Translations under genes and position numbers: made by a program
In this document: in pieces, positions 35,299-44,316 of the stretch
Position numbering within the stretch: position 1 is the first letter of the stretch
Layout of the letters: each line of letters starts with the position of its first letter
The notes under the pieces: model-generated
The model's database searches: none
What the model saw: only the letters and a program-made list of their open reading frames with translations
What the model was told of the DNA's origin: nothing
Origin: Bacillus sp. DNRA2
Lineage (GTDB): Bacteria > Bacillota > Bacilli > Bacillales > Cytobacillaceae
Direction: 5' to 3'
Length of the DNA stretch: 64,000 bases
Assembly (NCBI RefSeq): GCF_012843265.1
Contig: NZ_JABAIT010000008.1
Location: 62,001 to 126,000 of the forward strand

Positions 35299-36096
35299 AT
35301 GATTAAAGCATTATTTTTCGATTTAGATGACACGCTCCTTTGGGATCAAAAGAGCATTAAGGATGCATTTGAAGCAACTTGTAAAATTGCCGAAGTACGC
35401 TACGGTTTAGACCCAGAGCAATTTGAAGAAGCAGTTAGAGAAGCGGCGCGCGAGTTGTATGCTTCTTATGAAACATATTCGTTCACGCAAATGATTGGTA
35501 TTAATCCATTTGAAGGGCTTTGGGGCAATTTCCTTGACGATCATGATGATTTCCGGAAAATGGCTACGATTGTTCCTACATATCGTAAGGATGCTTGGAC
35601 CAATGGATTAAAGAAGCTAGGAATTGACGATCCTGAGTTTGGTTACGAACTCGCCGAACGCTTCCCGGAGGAGCGCCGCAAAACACCTTATGTTTATGAA
35701 GAAACTTTTCACACACTTGATGCATTGAAAGGGAACTATAAACTTCTTATGTTAACTAACGGCTCACCAGACCTACAAAATACGAAGCTTGCGATTACGC
35801 CTGAGTTAGTACCATATTTTGATCAAATTCTGATTTCAGGAGATTTCGGAAGAGGGAAGCCTGATCCTTCGATTTTTGAACACGCCTTAAAGCTTATGAA
35901 TTTAAGTAAAGATGAGGTGTTAATGGTTGGTGATAATCTGATGACGGATATTCTTGGGGCAAATACTGTCGGGATTAAGTCCGTTTGGATTAACCGCCAT
36001 GACAAAGAGAGAAATGAAGTCATTCCAACATACGAAATCAAGCACTTAGAAGAACTTTTTGGCATAATCGAATCATTGAATGAAGCAACTAAATAA
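35299..36096 (+). CDS. HAD-superfamily hydrolase (YjjG/pyrophosphatase-like)
   Basis: The protein has 265 residues from ATG 35299; a TTG at 35293 is possible. The four HAD motifs are FDLDDTLLW (nucleophile and acid Asp), [14 protein letters not shown] (Lys) and [10 protein letters not shown]. The helical cap lies between motif I and II. Relatives act on nucleotides or small phosphates as house-cleaning enzymes. GAGAGG precedes the start. It is monocistronic, with its own terminator. Confidence 0.88.
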   Translation: MIKALFFDLDDTLLWDQKSIKDAFEATCKIAEVRYGLDPEQFEEAVREAARELYASYETYSFTQMIGINPFEGLWGNFLDDHDDFRKMATIVPTYRKDAWTNGLKKLGIDDPEFGYELAERFPEERRKTPYVYEETFHTLDALKGNYKLLMLTNGSPDLQNTKLAITPELVPYFDQILISGDFGRGKPDPSIFEHALKLMNLSKDEVLMVGDNLMTDILGANTVGIKSVWINRHDKERNEVIPTYEIKHLEELFGIIESLNEATK

Positions 36097-36100
36097 TCAA

Positions 36101-36146
36101 AAAGGCCACATTCCAGGTTTTTTACCCGAGAATGTGGCCTTTTTTA
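36101..36146 (+). terminator. Terminator of the HAD hydrolase gene
   Basis: AAAGGCCACATTC / GAATGTGGCCTTT form a 13-bp perfect stem with a 16-base loop, followed by a T run. Confidence 0.92.
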
Positions 36147-36219
36147 CTAATAATAGCTTGAAATTTGAATCAGAATCGCGAAAATTCCTTAACTGCTATT
36201 AATTATTTGGACAATCATC

Positions 36220-36245
36220 ATTTAGGGTACAAACATACCCTAAAT
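36220..36245 (+). repeat. Inverted repeat in the 325-base gap before the recombinase-like gene
   Basis: ATTTAGGGTA and TACCCTAAAT form a perfect 10-bp palindrome with a 6-base centre. It lies 175 bases before the gene at 36422, with no T run, so it may be a regulator site. The rest of the 36147-36421 gap is AT-rich. TTGACA occurs at 36352 but has no -10 at proper spacing. Confidence 0.45.
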
Positions 36246-36421
36246 AAATCTAGTGTTTTCAAAACTAGCAACTAAGGGGAATTTTAAAATATTAACAAAA
36301 GGAATACAATCCTTCTATAAAAAGTGATAAAATTCTGTTAATTTCGATAATTTGACAGGAAATTGCGAACCTATACTCGAATATTATTCTTATCTGACAG
36401 TATATTGGGGGGAATAAAAGG

Positions 36422-37288
36422 ATGCCTTACGGATTTATTCAAGCGATAGAGCAAAAAGGCTACAGCGAGGAAACGATTAAAAGTTATGAAAAAGTAATCC
36501 AGCAGTTTTTTAGTTTTATTGGCAGTACTTATCCGCAAAACAAGGAGCCTTTTCAAATATCTCCCAGTGATATAAAGCAATACCTGAAGGAACAACAGGA
36601 AAAGCAGAAAAGTATATCAACAATTAATAAAGAACTCGCTATCATTAAAACGTTATTCAATTATTTATGGGAGATTGATAAAGTCCCTGTGGATCCGACG
36701 GTAAAAATTCGCCGAATCAAATTGCAGGAAAGAATAAATTTAGAAATCACTTATCAAGAAATATTGGAATTGCAAATTAAAGTATTAAACAATCCGAGCT
36801 ATTCTCCACTCAGAAAGGTAATATTTCTATTAGCAACAAAAGGCTTAAAAACAGCAGATTTCCGATTTACAAAACAACATGTAAGCATTTCAAGTACGAG
36901 AAATCAAGTTGAAATTGACCTCAGTAATCGTATGATAACGCTTGATGGTGTAGAAGCGACGATTTTTAAGGAATATTATTACGAGTCGTTAACAAACAAC
37001 AATCATTATGTGTTTATCACTAAACATCGCGCAAAAGAAGACCCTGGTCCAATTCAGGTGATGTCAATCTTGACTCATTTACGTGCAATATCCAAGGATC
37101 TTTTACCAGAACATGTTCCAGCACTTACGCTCATTTCGATTCGAAAGGCATTAATTTATGATTTATATAAAAAACGCATCTCCATACAATCGATTGCAAA
37201 TCAGCTGGGAATCGAAGAAATTTCAGCCTCAAATTATCTTAAAACCATTACCGAAGGCGTTTTCCGCCAAAAAACAAATACAGTATAA
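36422..37288 (+). CDS. Tyrosine recombinase-like protein with degenerate active site
   Basis: The protein has 288 residues. Residues 1-90 are a SAM-like core-binding domain (IEQKGYSEETIKSYEKVIQQ, STINKELAIIKTLFNYLWEI) as in XerC/XerD. The rest has the catalytic-domain layout, but key residues differ. The usual T-G-L-R is KGLKTADF, so the first Arg is Lys. The usual H-x-L-R box reads TLISIRKALI, which keeps an Arg but lacks the His. A Tyr remains in SASNYLKTI. It is probably a DNA-binding protein without recombinase activity, or a very divergent enzyme. GGGGGG precedes the ATG. A BtuF-like gene follows after 31 bases, probably in the same transcript. Confidence 0.75.
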   Translation: MPYGFIQAIEQKGYSEETIKSYEKVIQQFFSFIGSTYPQNKEPFQISPSDIKQYLKEQQEKQKSISTINKELAIIKTLFNYLWEIDKVPVDPTVKIRRIKLQERINLEITYQEILELQIKVLNNPSYSPLRKVIFLLATKGLKTADFRFTKQHVSISSTRNQVEIDLSNRMITLDGVEATIFKEYYYESLTNNNHYVFITKHRAKEDPGPIQVMSILTHLRAISKDLLPEHVPALTLISIRKALIYDLYKKRISIQSIANQLGIEEISASNYLKTITEGVFRQKTNTV

Positions 37289-37319
37289 ATGAAGAAAAAT
37301 AGGAAGGTTGATTAAAAAC

Positions 37320-38093
37320 ATGAGAGTTATTTCTATTTGCCCAAGCAATACCGAAATCGTAGAATATTTGGGTTTAACTCATCTATTGGTTGGGGTAGAT
37401 GACCATTCAGATTGGCCGGAAAGTATCACCCATCTGCCGAGACTTGGACCTGATTTGAAAATAAACATGGATTTAGTCGAACAATTGCAGCCGGATCTAG
37501 TGCTGGCTAGTTTAAGTGTGCCTGGGATGGAACGAAATATAGCAGAATTAGAAAAACGCGGCATTCCACACATTATTCTTAATCCACAATCGCTTGCTGA
37601 TATTGAACAGGATTTAACTATTACAGCAAATGCATTGGGTGAGCCTGAACGGGGTAGAGCAGCAGCGCAAAGTTTCAGAACTCGGTTGGAGTCGATTCAA
37701 GCACGATCAAAAGAGCATGAGTACCGTCCCAAGCTGTATTGGGAGTGGTGGCCAAAACCTGTGTTTACACCAGGTAAAACAAATTGGTTAACCGAAATTT
37801 CACAGGCTGCTGGTGCAGTCAATATTTTTGAAGATGTTGACTTGGCAAACGTGCAAACCGATTGGGACGATGTTCTATCACGTAAACCTGATTATATTTG
37901 TCTGGCCTGGGTTGGAGTTCGTAAGGAAAAAGTCCAGAAAAGTAATGTTACAAAACGACCTGGCTTTGAGAGCCTTAAACTTTGTGCCGATAACATCTTT
38001 ATTCTTGAAGAAGAGCTATTTTGTCGGCCATCGCCACGACTATTGGATGGATTAGAAAAACTTTATTCATTAATCCATATTGCGATAGATTAA
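37320..38093 (+). CDS. BtuF-like cobalamin/siderophore-binding protein without signal peptide
   Basis: The 257-residue protein has the two-lobed fold of periplasmic-binding proteins for B12 or iron chelates. It opens VISICPSNTEIVEYLGL, and LVEQLQPDLVLAS and IPHIILNPQSL follow. There is no signal peptide or lipobox: the mature-like sequence begins at residue 2, so the product should be cytoplasmic. No ABC permease or ATPase lies nearby. ATG 37320 has AGGAAGG about 12 bases upstream; a TTG at 37308 is too close to that site. The ligand is unknown. Confidence 0.8.
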   Translation: MRVISICPSNTEIVEYLGLTHLLVGVDDHSDWPESITHLPRLGPDLKINMDLVEQLQPDLVLASLSVPGMERNIAELEKRGIPHIILNPQSLADIEQDLTITANALGEPERGRAAAQSFRTRLESIQARSKEHEYRPKLYWEWWPKPVFTPGKTNWLTEISQAAGAVNIFEDVDLANVQTDWDDVLSRKPDYICLAWVGVRKEKVQKSNVTKRPGFESLKLCADNIFILEEELFCRPSPRLLDGLEKLYSLIHIAID

Positions 38094-38198
38094 ATTTGTA
38101 AAAATCAAACAAATCTCCTGCAGAAAAAATAGTGGTATAATACATTGTTATTGAAACAAAATACCCACTAATGTATTGAAGCTAGGAGATGGGCTTAA

Positions 38199-39152
38199 TT
38201 GACAAATGTTTTTCAAAATAAATGGACTGTTATAGGACTTGCTTTGGTCTGTTGTTTACTATGGGGCAGTGCATTTCCAGTATTGAAAATCAGTTACGTT
38301 GAACTGCAAATGATAAAAGGTGATGTCATTGCACAAATCGTCTTTGCTGGTATGCGTTTTTTATTAGCAGGAATGATTCTGTTAATATTTTTAATGATAA
38401 CGAATCAAAACGTATTACGTGTTAAACGTTCATCTATATTGATTTTAGTATTGTTTGGAGTCATTCAAACAGCAGTTCAATATTTCTTCTTTTACAATGG
38501 CTTAGCGAAAGTGTCAGGGATGCAAGGGGCGATATTAACTTCAAGTGGCACGTTTATTGCGGTAATTCTGGCACATTTTTTCTATAAAAATGATCGTTTG
38601 AATGGAAAGAAGGCGATTGGAATTATCGCAGGAATTGCCGGTATTATTGTGGCCAATTGGGGTCAGGACTTTCAGTTCTCATTTCAATGGACCGGTGAAG
38701 GATATATGATCCTTTCTGCTTTAACTAGTGCAGTGACAACGATCATGGGTAAAGAGCTCGCTTCTGACATTCATCCCGTTGCACTAACAGGCTGGCAATT
38801 GACGATTGGTTCCCTGGTGCTATTATTAATTGGTCTACCGCAGCTTACGCCAAATTCGATTACTTTTACGCCATTTGGTTGGGGCCTATTGGTATACGCC
38901 GCAATTATTTCGTCAGTTGCATTTGCGCTATGGTTTACAATTTTGAAATACAATAAAGCTGGCGAAATGAGCATATATAATTTTTTAACACCTGTTTTTG
39001 GAACGATGTTATCAGCCATGTTCATACCGGGAGAAAGTATGAATTTCTTTATTATTGCTGCTATTGGACTAGTTGCAATAGGTATTATTGCGATTAACTA
39101 TCAAAGCAAATCAATTCCTAATATTTCTATCGAGAATAAAAAAATAGGTTAA
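38199..39152 (+). CDS. EamA/DMT-family transporter
   Basis: The 317-residue membrane protein has ten segments in two EamA repeats. The first (LALVCCLLWGSAFPVLKISY) has the typical GSxF motif; the second starts near residue 150 (EGYMILSALTSAVTTIMGKE). It probably exports amino acids or small metabolites. TTG 38199 is the start, with AGGAGA nine bases upstream. It is a single gene. The substrate cannot be predicted from the sequence. Confidence 0.9.
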   Translation: MTNVFQNKWTVIGLALVCCLLWGSAFPVLKISYVELQMIKGDVIAQIVFAGMRFLLAGMILLIFLMITNQNVLRVKRSSILILVLFGVIQTAVQYFFFYNGLAKVSGMQGAILTSSGTFIAVILAHFFYKNDRLNGKKAIGIIAGIAGIIVANWGQDFQFSFQWTGEGYMILSALTSAVTTIMGKELASDIHPVALTGWQLTIGSLVLLLIGLPQLTPNSITFTPFGWGLLVYAAIISSVAFALWFTILKYNKAGEMSIYNFLTPVFGTMLSAMFIPGESMNFFIIAAIGLVAIGIIAINYQSKSIPNISIENKKIG

Positions 39153-39176
39153 TTAAACAGTAGAGTGGAATCATGA

Positions 39177-40058
<882 letters not shown>

Positions 40059-40071
40059 TGGAGTGATATTT

Positions 40072-40443
40072 ATGTGGAAAAAATCAAATGGAAGATTAGT
40101 TTCAGTTACTGATTCATCAAGAATAAAATTTAGGACCACAATTAGTAAATCAATTTTAGATCAATTAAAAATGTTAGCCAAAAATAACAATACTTATGTG
40201 AATTATTTAATTGAAAGTGGATTACAAGTTGTATTAACAAAAGGCATCATTACTTATAACAAAGAATTGAGACCTAAAGATCGAATCCATTATAAAACTG
40301 TATACGACAAACAAACGCTTGAGAATGTAAAAAAGTTTGCTAAAGATCACGATCTGTATATCAATGACGTAATTGAATACAGTGTGAATCATATCAATCT
40401 GGAAAATATAAAAAACAGTAACTATCGACACAGGGTAGAGTGA
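40072..40443 (+). CDS. Small protein with two ribbon-helix-helix-like repeats
   Basis: The protein has 123 residues. Residues 18-60 and 69-112 repeat the same pattern: a short strand then two helices. The first repeat has FRTTISKSILDQLKMLAKNN and YVNYLIESGL; the second has YKTVYDKQTLENVKKFAKDH and YINDVIEYSV. T, K, L, AK, Y, N and IE align. This is the layout of a CopG/Arc-type DNA-binding domain, here duplicated in one chain. ATG 40072 has GGAG eight bases upstream. It is probably co-transcribed with the endonuclease gene and could control it. Confidence 0.65.
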   Translation: MWKKSNGRLVSVTDSSRIKFRTTISKSILDQLKMLAKNNNTYVNYLIESGLQVVLTKGIITYNKELRPKDRIHYKTVYDKQTLENVKKFAKDHDLYINDVIEYSVNHINLENIKNSNYRHRVE

Positions 40444-40508
40444 AATCCGATTATTCTTTTAGTGCCCCCGACATAATATTCATTTAAGGAACATGAATCT
40501 AAAATAAA

Positions 40509-40558
40509 TATTCTGTCTCAATCATTAAGTATACTTATAATAATGAGACAGAATTTAT
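40509..40558. terminator. Bidirectional terminator between the endonuclease pair and the glycosyltransferase gene
   Basis: TTCTGTCTCA (40511-40520) pairs with TGAGACAGAA (40544-40553), extended by AAATAAATA/TTTATTT outside. The loop contains a second small palindrome (AAGTATACTT). T-rich ends lie on both strands. Confidence 0.75.
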
Positions 40559-40646
40559 TTTTATATAAATTGCTGATTTATTTACAATGTTCCTTGTTGA
40601 TTACAAATTGATACTCATTAAATATAAAAATTTCTCATCATTATGG

Positions 40647-41804
40647 TCAATAAAATCTGGCATTATTTTTTACCGACACAGCTAGATGATCTGGTAATCG
40701 ATCGATCATTGATTCTAATCGTTTCTGAGCTGCACGACCAATTTCCAGTTTATCTTTAATATAATTTGCACATATTGAAATTTCGTAATCAAACAAATAT
40801 TCGTATACATGATAATCAACAAACAAAATATCCTCATTTGGAAATGGGATTTCTTTGCCCCGACTAGCGAATAACAATCCTAAATGGTGATTGGAATTGA
40901 TTCGATGAAGTCGAGCTAAATGATATAATGGTTCAGCTCTTGTAGGTCGGGTTTCCCAGGCTTTCTGGAAATAATGTAATGCCAATGCAAAACTCTCTTC
41001 ATTTGACTCTGTACTATTTGCTATGAAATCATAACAAAGACCAATTTGTAACAAAGAATAATAAATCTCTTCTACCCACCCACCTACTTCAATTCTTTTC
41101 TTATACCAGTGTATAGACTCGGCATATTCTCCAAGGCACATATGGGTTTGAGCTAGGTAAAACATGTAACGACCTCTTAAAAAACCAGGTGTTTTACTAT
41201 CTCCGAGACCTTGTAATAATAATTGTTTATCACGCTCAAATTTGTCGGTTTTACTTCCCCCATCTTCCTGGTCGTTTACAATTAAGCTATCCAATTTACC
41301 TTTACTATCTATATATATAAATGACTCTTTAGGTAATTTTGCACGATCAATGTCCCAATATTCATGGGTAACACCTACAGAATGCCATGGTAATGAGGTT
41401 TTAAGGAGGCGTGTTAACCAATATTTTATTTTTCGATTGTATTGCATCGTTAAATATTGGTCCTGTTTTAAGGAATTTTTATTAAATTCCGGTGAAACCT
41501 CTAACACCATATCTGCATCAAGTAGCAGTAAATAATCAGACTTTGGATATGCTTCCTTTGCTAAAGTTACTGCCTTGCTGCGATTGTAACCAAAGTTTTT
41601 AAATGGTTCGAAATGAACTGTTCCGGGAATTTTTTTATCTTTACACCAATTTTTTATTATTTCAGGAGTGCCGTCCGTAGAGCCTGTATCACAAATCGAA
41701 ATACAGTCTATTACCCCTTTTGCAGAATTTAAACATCGTTCAATTATCTTAGACTCATTTTTTACGATCATACATAAGCATATTTTTTTTTCAACTTCCT
41801 CCAT
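40647..41804 (-). CDS. GT2 glycosyltransferase with C-terminal TPR-like region
   Basis: The 385-residue protein begins ICLCMIVKNES and has the GT-A core: SICDTGSTDGTPEII, then YLLLLDADMVLEV with the DxD-type metal site near residue 97. Residues 215-385 are helical and TPR-like (AQTHMCLGEYAESIHWYKKR, ALHYFQKAWETRPTRAEPL). This two-part layout is shared with protein glycosyltransferases such as the SunS type. GGGGGAG precedes the ATG. It lies 137 bases downstream of the collagen-like gene on the same strand, so it may glycosylate the Thr residues in that protein. Confidence 0.85.
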   Translation of the reverse strand: MEEVEKKICLCMIVKNESKIIERCLNSAKGVIDCISICDTGSTDGTPEIIKNWCKDKKIPGTVHFEPFKNFGYNRSKAVTLAKEAYPKSDYLLLLDADMVLEVSPEFNKNSLKQDQYLTMQYNRKIKYWLTRLLKTSLPWHSVGVTHEYWDIDRAKLPKESFIYIDSKGKLDSLIVNDQEDGGSKTDKFERDKQLLLQGLGDSKTPGFLRGRYMFYLAQTHMCLGEYAESIHWYKKRIEVGGWVEEIYYSLLQIGLCYDFIANSTESNEESFALALHYFQKAWETRPTRAEPLYHLARLHRINSNHHLGLLFASRGKEIPFPNEDILFVDYHVYEYLFDYEISICANYIKDKLEIGRAAQKRLESMIDRLPDHLAVSVKNNARFY

Positions 41805-41889
41805 TCTCGTTCTCCCCCATTCTCTTCTATTAATATTATGAAATATACTTGATAATGGTTATACGTAGTACCTGAATGTAACAATGAAA

Positions 41890-41918
41890 TAGGAAGGATA
41901 CCTAAGTAATCCTTCCTA
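41890..41918 (-). terminator. Hairpin after the collagen-like gene
   Basis: TAGGAAGGAT / ATCCTTCCTA form a perfect 10-bp stem with a 9-base loop. On the minus strand it is followed by a weak T tail (TTTCATT). Confidence 0.6.
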
Positions 41919-41941
41919 AATTTGTAGCACCATTCCTTTAA

Positions 41942-43315
41942 TTAGCTTAACGCTAGACCGCCGCTTGCTACACCTTCCAGTCCTGCAACTAATAAACCAG
42001 GATCTGAAGATGCATAGATTACCATAATGAGGCGTTCACCTGCTAAAACTGGAATGCTTAAGCCACTTAGGACCCCACTAGCAGTATCCCCAAGTGAAAT
42101 CAATCCAGAAAAATCAGGGGATAGAGCTAAATCTGTTCCAACAATTGGTGTGAATACGTTTGAGTTTGCTGGTGCACTCCAAATTTCTGCGTGGACTGTA
42201 ACTGTTTCTAGTAGTGATACGCCAAGTGTAACACTGAAGAAGGCTGAAATATCGGTGATAACGGTATCCCTTGGTACTGAAAATGCCAGATTTAACTGTC
42301 CTTGCAAATCCAGTGTATTACCTACAAGAGATATCGTTGGTAAAGCATCGCCAAATGCAATGACACCACCTGAACCAATTGTTCCACCTAATACTGTTGA
42401 AAGAGTTAAACTTGCTCCAGATGAGAATGGAATAATCGCTCCCAAGCCGTCTGCTCCAGTCGGTCCTGTCGCACCTGTTGCACCAGTCGGTCCTGCTATA
42501 CCTTGTGCTCCAATTGGTCCTGTATCACCAGTCGGTCCTGTTGCTCCCGTTGGTCCTGTTGCTCCTGTTGCACCAGTCGGTCCTGCTACACCTTGTGCTC
42601 CAATTGGTCCTGTATCACCAGTCGGTCCTGTTGCTCCCGTTGGCCCTGTTGCTCCTGTTGCACCAGTCGGTCCTGCTATACCTTGTGCTCCAATTGGTCC
42701 TGTATCACCAGTCGGTCCTGTTGCTCCCGTTGGCCCTGTTGCTCCTGTTGCACCAGTAGGTCCTGCTACACCTTGTGCTCCAATTGGTCCTGTATCACCA
42801 GTCGGTCCTGTTGCTCCCGTTGGCCCTGTTGCTCCTGTTGCACCAGTCGGTCCTGCTATACCTTGTGCTCCAATTGGTCCTGTATCACCAGTCGGTCCTG
42901 TTGCTCCCGTTGGCCCTGTTGCTCCTGTTGCACCAGTCGGTCCTGCTACACCTTGTGCTCCAATTGGTCCTGTATCACCAGTCGGTCCTGTTGCGCCAGT
43001 AGGACCAGTGCCTCCTGTTGGGCCAGTAGGGCCAGTGCCTCCTGTTGGGCCGGTAGGACCAGTGCCTCCTGTTGGGCCGGTAGGACCAGTGCCTCCTGTT
43101 GGGCCGGTAGGACCAGTGCCTCCTGTTGGGCCGGTAGGACCAGTGCCTCCTGTTGGGCCAGTAGGGCCAGTGCCTCCTGTTGGGCCAGTAGGGCCGGTAT
43201 TTCCTGTCGCGCCCGTAGCTCCAGTAGGGCCAGTAGCTCCAGTTGGACCCTGTTTAGGTTTTGGAGGCTTGGGTTTATGATGATGGTGTTTTTTTTCTTC
43301 TTCTTCGTTAGACAT
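41942..43315 (-). CDS. Collagen-like exosporium glycoprotein, BclA/BclB type
   Basis: The 457-residue protein begins with an acidic then His/Lys/Pro-rich leader (residues 1-22). Residues 23-286 are 88 uninterrupted Gly-X-Y triplets, mostly GPT, GAT and GDT. Residues 287-457 are a globular beta-rich tail beginning [16 protein letters not shown], which resembles the BclB-type C-terminal domain of Bacillus exosporium proteins. It should form a trimeric filament on the spore surface, with threonines as glycosylation sites. The ATG has AAGGAG eight bases upstream. The DNA repeats are long and nearly identical, so copy number probably varies between strains. A glycosyltransferase gene lies directly downstream. 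Confidence 0.9.
   Translation of the reverse strand: MSNEEEEKKHHHHKPKPPKPKQGPTGATGPTGATGATGNTGPTGPTGGTGPTGPTGGTGPTGPTGGTGPTGPTGGTGPTGPTGGTGPTGPTGGTGPTGPTGGTGPTGATGPTGDTGPIGAQGVAGPTGATGATGPTGATGPTGDTGPIGAQGIAGPTGATGATGPTGATGPTGDTGPIGAQGVAGPTGATGATGPTGATGPTGDTGPIGAQGIAGPTGATGATGPTGATGPTGDTGPIGAQGVAGPTGATGATGPTGATGPTGDTGPIGAQGIAGPTGATGATGPTGADGLGAIIPFSSGASLTLSTVLGGTIGSGGVIAFGDALPTISLVGNTLDLQGQLNLAFSVPRDTVITDISAFFSVTLGVSLLETVTVHAEIWSAPANSNVFTPIVGTDLALSPDFSGLISLGDTASGVLSGLSIPVLAGERLIMVIYASSDPGLLVAGLEGVASGGLALS
42457..42996 (-). repeat. Six 90-bp tandem repeats in alternating pairs
   Basis: The motif CCTTGTGCTCCAATTGG recurs exactly every 90 bases (near 42502, 42592, 42682, 42772, 42862, 42952). 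Each unit encodes ten Gly-X-Y triplets. The base after CCTGCTA alternates T, C, T, C, T, C (encoding Ile or Val in turn), so the real duplicating unit is 180 bp, present three times. Confidence 0.9.
42997..43190 (-). repeat. Seven 27-bp tandem repeats in the collagen-like gene
   Basis: GTGCCTCCTGTTGGGCC followed by G/AGTAGGG/ACCA recurs every 27 bases, encoding GPTGPTGGT. Copies differ only at a few third positions, a sign of recent expansion by slippage or unequal exchange. Confidence 0.88.
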
Positions 43316-43428
43316 ATACTCAACTCCTTTTTCATAATTTGTGCTTGCATTCTATAATATTTAGAAACTGGAAATTTGGTATCGGACAACTGCCTTTCAT
43401 ATAAAAAATTTTGTGGAATAATAAAAAA

Positions 43429-43457
43429 ACCTATGCTCAAAAGTCTTGAGAATAGGT
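43429..43457 (-). terminator. Terminator of the secreted protein gene
   Basis: On the minus strand ACCTATTCTCAA pairs with TTGAGCATAGGT (one mismatch), followed by TTTTTTTATT. It begins ten bases after the stop at 43468. Confidence 0.85.
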
Positions 43458-43467
43458 CAGGAATTTA

Positions 43468-44190
43468 TTAGTATTGGATTTTTCTAACTGTAGTTTTCTG
43501 TAATTCCCAATTAGCATTTATCCTTTTCCAAGTTGAATCCACATAAGCAAATTTTGCACCGCCGTAACCATCATCAACAAACTGTCTTCCTTTTAAACCA
43601 AGTGATAAATCCTTATGACGAATAATGTGTAATGAAGTTAATTCTGAAACCATTAATTCCGTCGGCTCATTTAGAGCACCATTATGATAGACACCCGTTT
43701 TTTCAAGTTGTCCCTTATAGTTGAGCAAATTTACCATATAAGATTGTTTTGTTTGATTAATTTTTATTGATGCTTGATAATTATTTTCAAATTGAGCTGT
43801 AATATCTAACGTCTCTGGTAATGATACGTTTGATATTTCCCCATTTTCATAAGCAACTAATAAATTTAGAACCTGATTGCTATTTTTATTGAAGGACGTT
43901 AAAAAAATATCCTTAACTCGATCCTGAGTTAAATCTTGAAAAATTAGCTTGACCTTTTTTGCAGCTCCTAATGAAAAACTATATGCTTTATAATTGCCAG
44001 TATTAACGACTAATTTAACTTTCTGACCTTCTTTAATAACTTGAACTTGTTCAGGATGATGATCTCCAGTGACATCCTTTTTATACGAACTCATGATTTG
44101 TGATTGCTTATCCAAAGCGTAAACAACTGTCATATTGGTAAAGGATACAAAGAAAATCGTGAGTAAAACAAAAAGTTTATCAATCTTCAT
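43468..44190 (-). CDS. Secreted protein of unknown function
   Basis: The 240-residue protein has a clear signal peptide (LFVLLTIFFVSFTNMTVVYA, cleavage probably near residue 25). KKDVTGDHHPEQVQVI follows, like the D-x-T-G-D-x-x-x-E/D calcium loop of FG-GAP/VCBS repeats. The rest is beta-rich and polar with no cysteine. GGTGAT lies before the ATG. It is a single gene between parC and the collagen-like gene, with its own terminator. It may be a surface or extracellular protein; no enzyme motif was seen. Confidence 0.7.
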   Translation of the reverse strand: MKIDKLFVLLTIFFVSFTNMTVVYALDKQSQIMSSYKKDVTGDHHPEQVQVIKEGQKVKLVVNTGNYKAYSFSLGAAKKVKLIFQDLTQDRVKDIFLTSFNKNSNQVLNLLVAYENGEISNVSLPETLDITAQFENNYQASIKINQTKQSYMVNLLNYKGQLEKTGVYHNGALNEPTELMVSELTSLHIIRHKDLSLGLKGRQFVDDGYGGAKFAYVDSTWKRINANWELQKTTVRKIQY

Positions 44191-44275
44191 CTAAAATCAC
44201 CATACCTTTCCTACATGGTAATTTGCCCAAAATAGGAAAAATGATGCAAGTATATTTTCTATTTTTATAAAAAGA

Positions 44276-44304
44276 AAACCTCTTACCAGTTTGATAAGAG
44301 GTTT
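44276..44304 (-). terminator. Terminator of parE-parC
   Basis: AAACCTCTTA / TAAGAGGTTT is a 10-bp stem with a 9-base loop. On the minus strand it is followed by TCTTTTTAT, just beyond the parC stop. Confidence 0.88.
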
Positions 44305-44316
44305 AACTTTTGATAA

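Noticed and set aside
42457-43190. CRISPR-like array of regular repeats
   Set aside because: The repeats are in frame, without unique spacers, and encode collagen triplets; no cas genes are present in the window.
42027-43280. Long plus-strand open frame opposite the collagen-like gene
   Set aside because: It is the mirror of the Gly-X-Y repeats (all Gly-Pro-Val/Ala), has no ribosome site, and owes its length to repeat composition.
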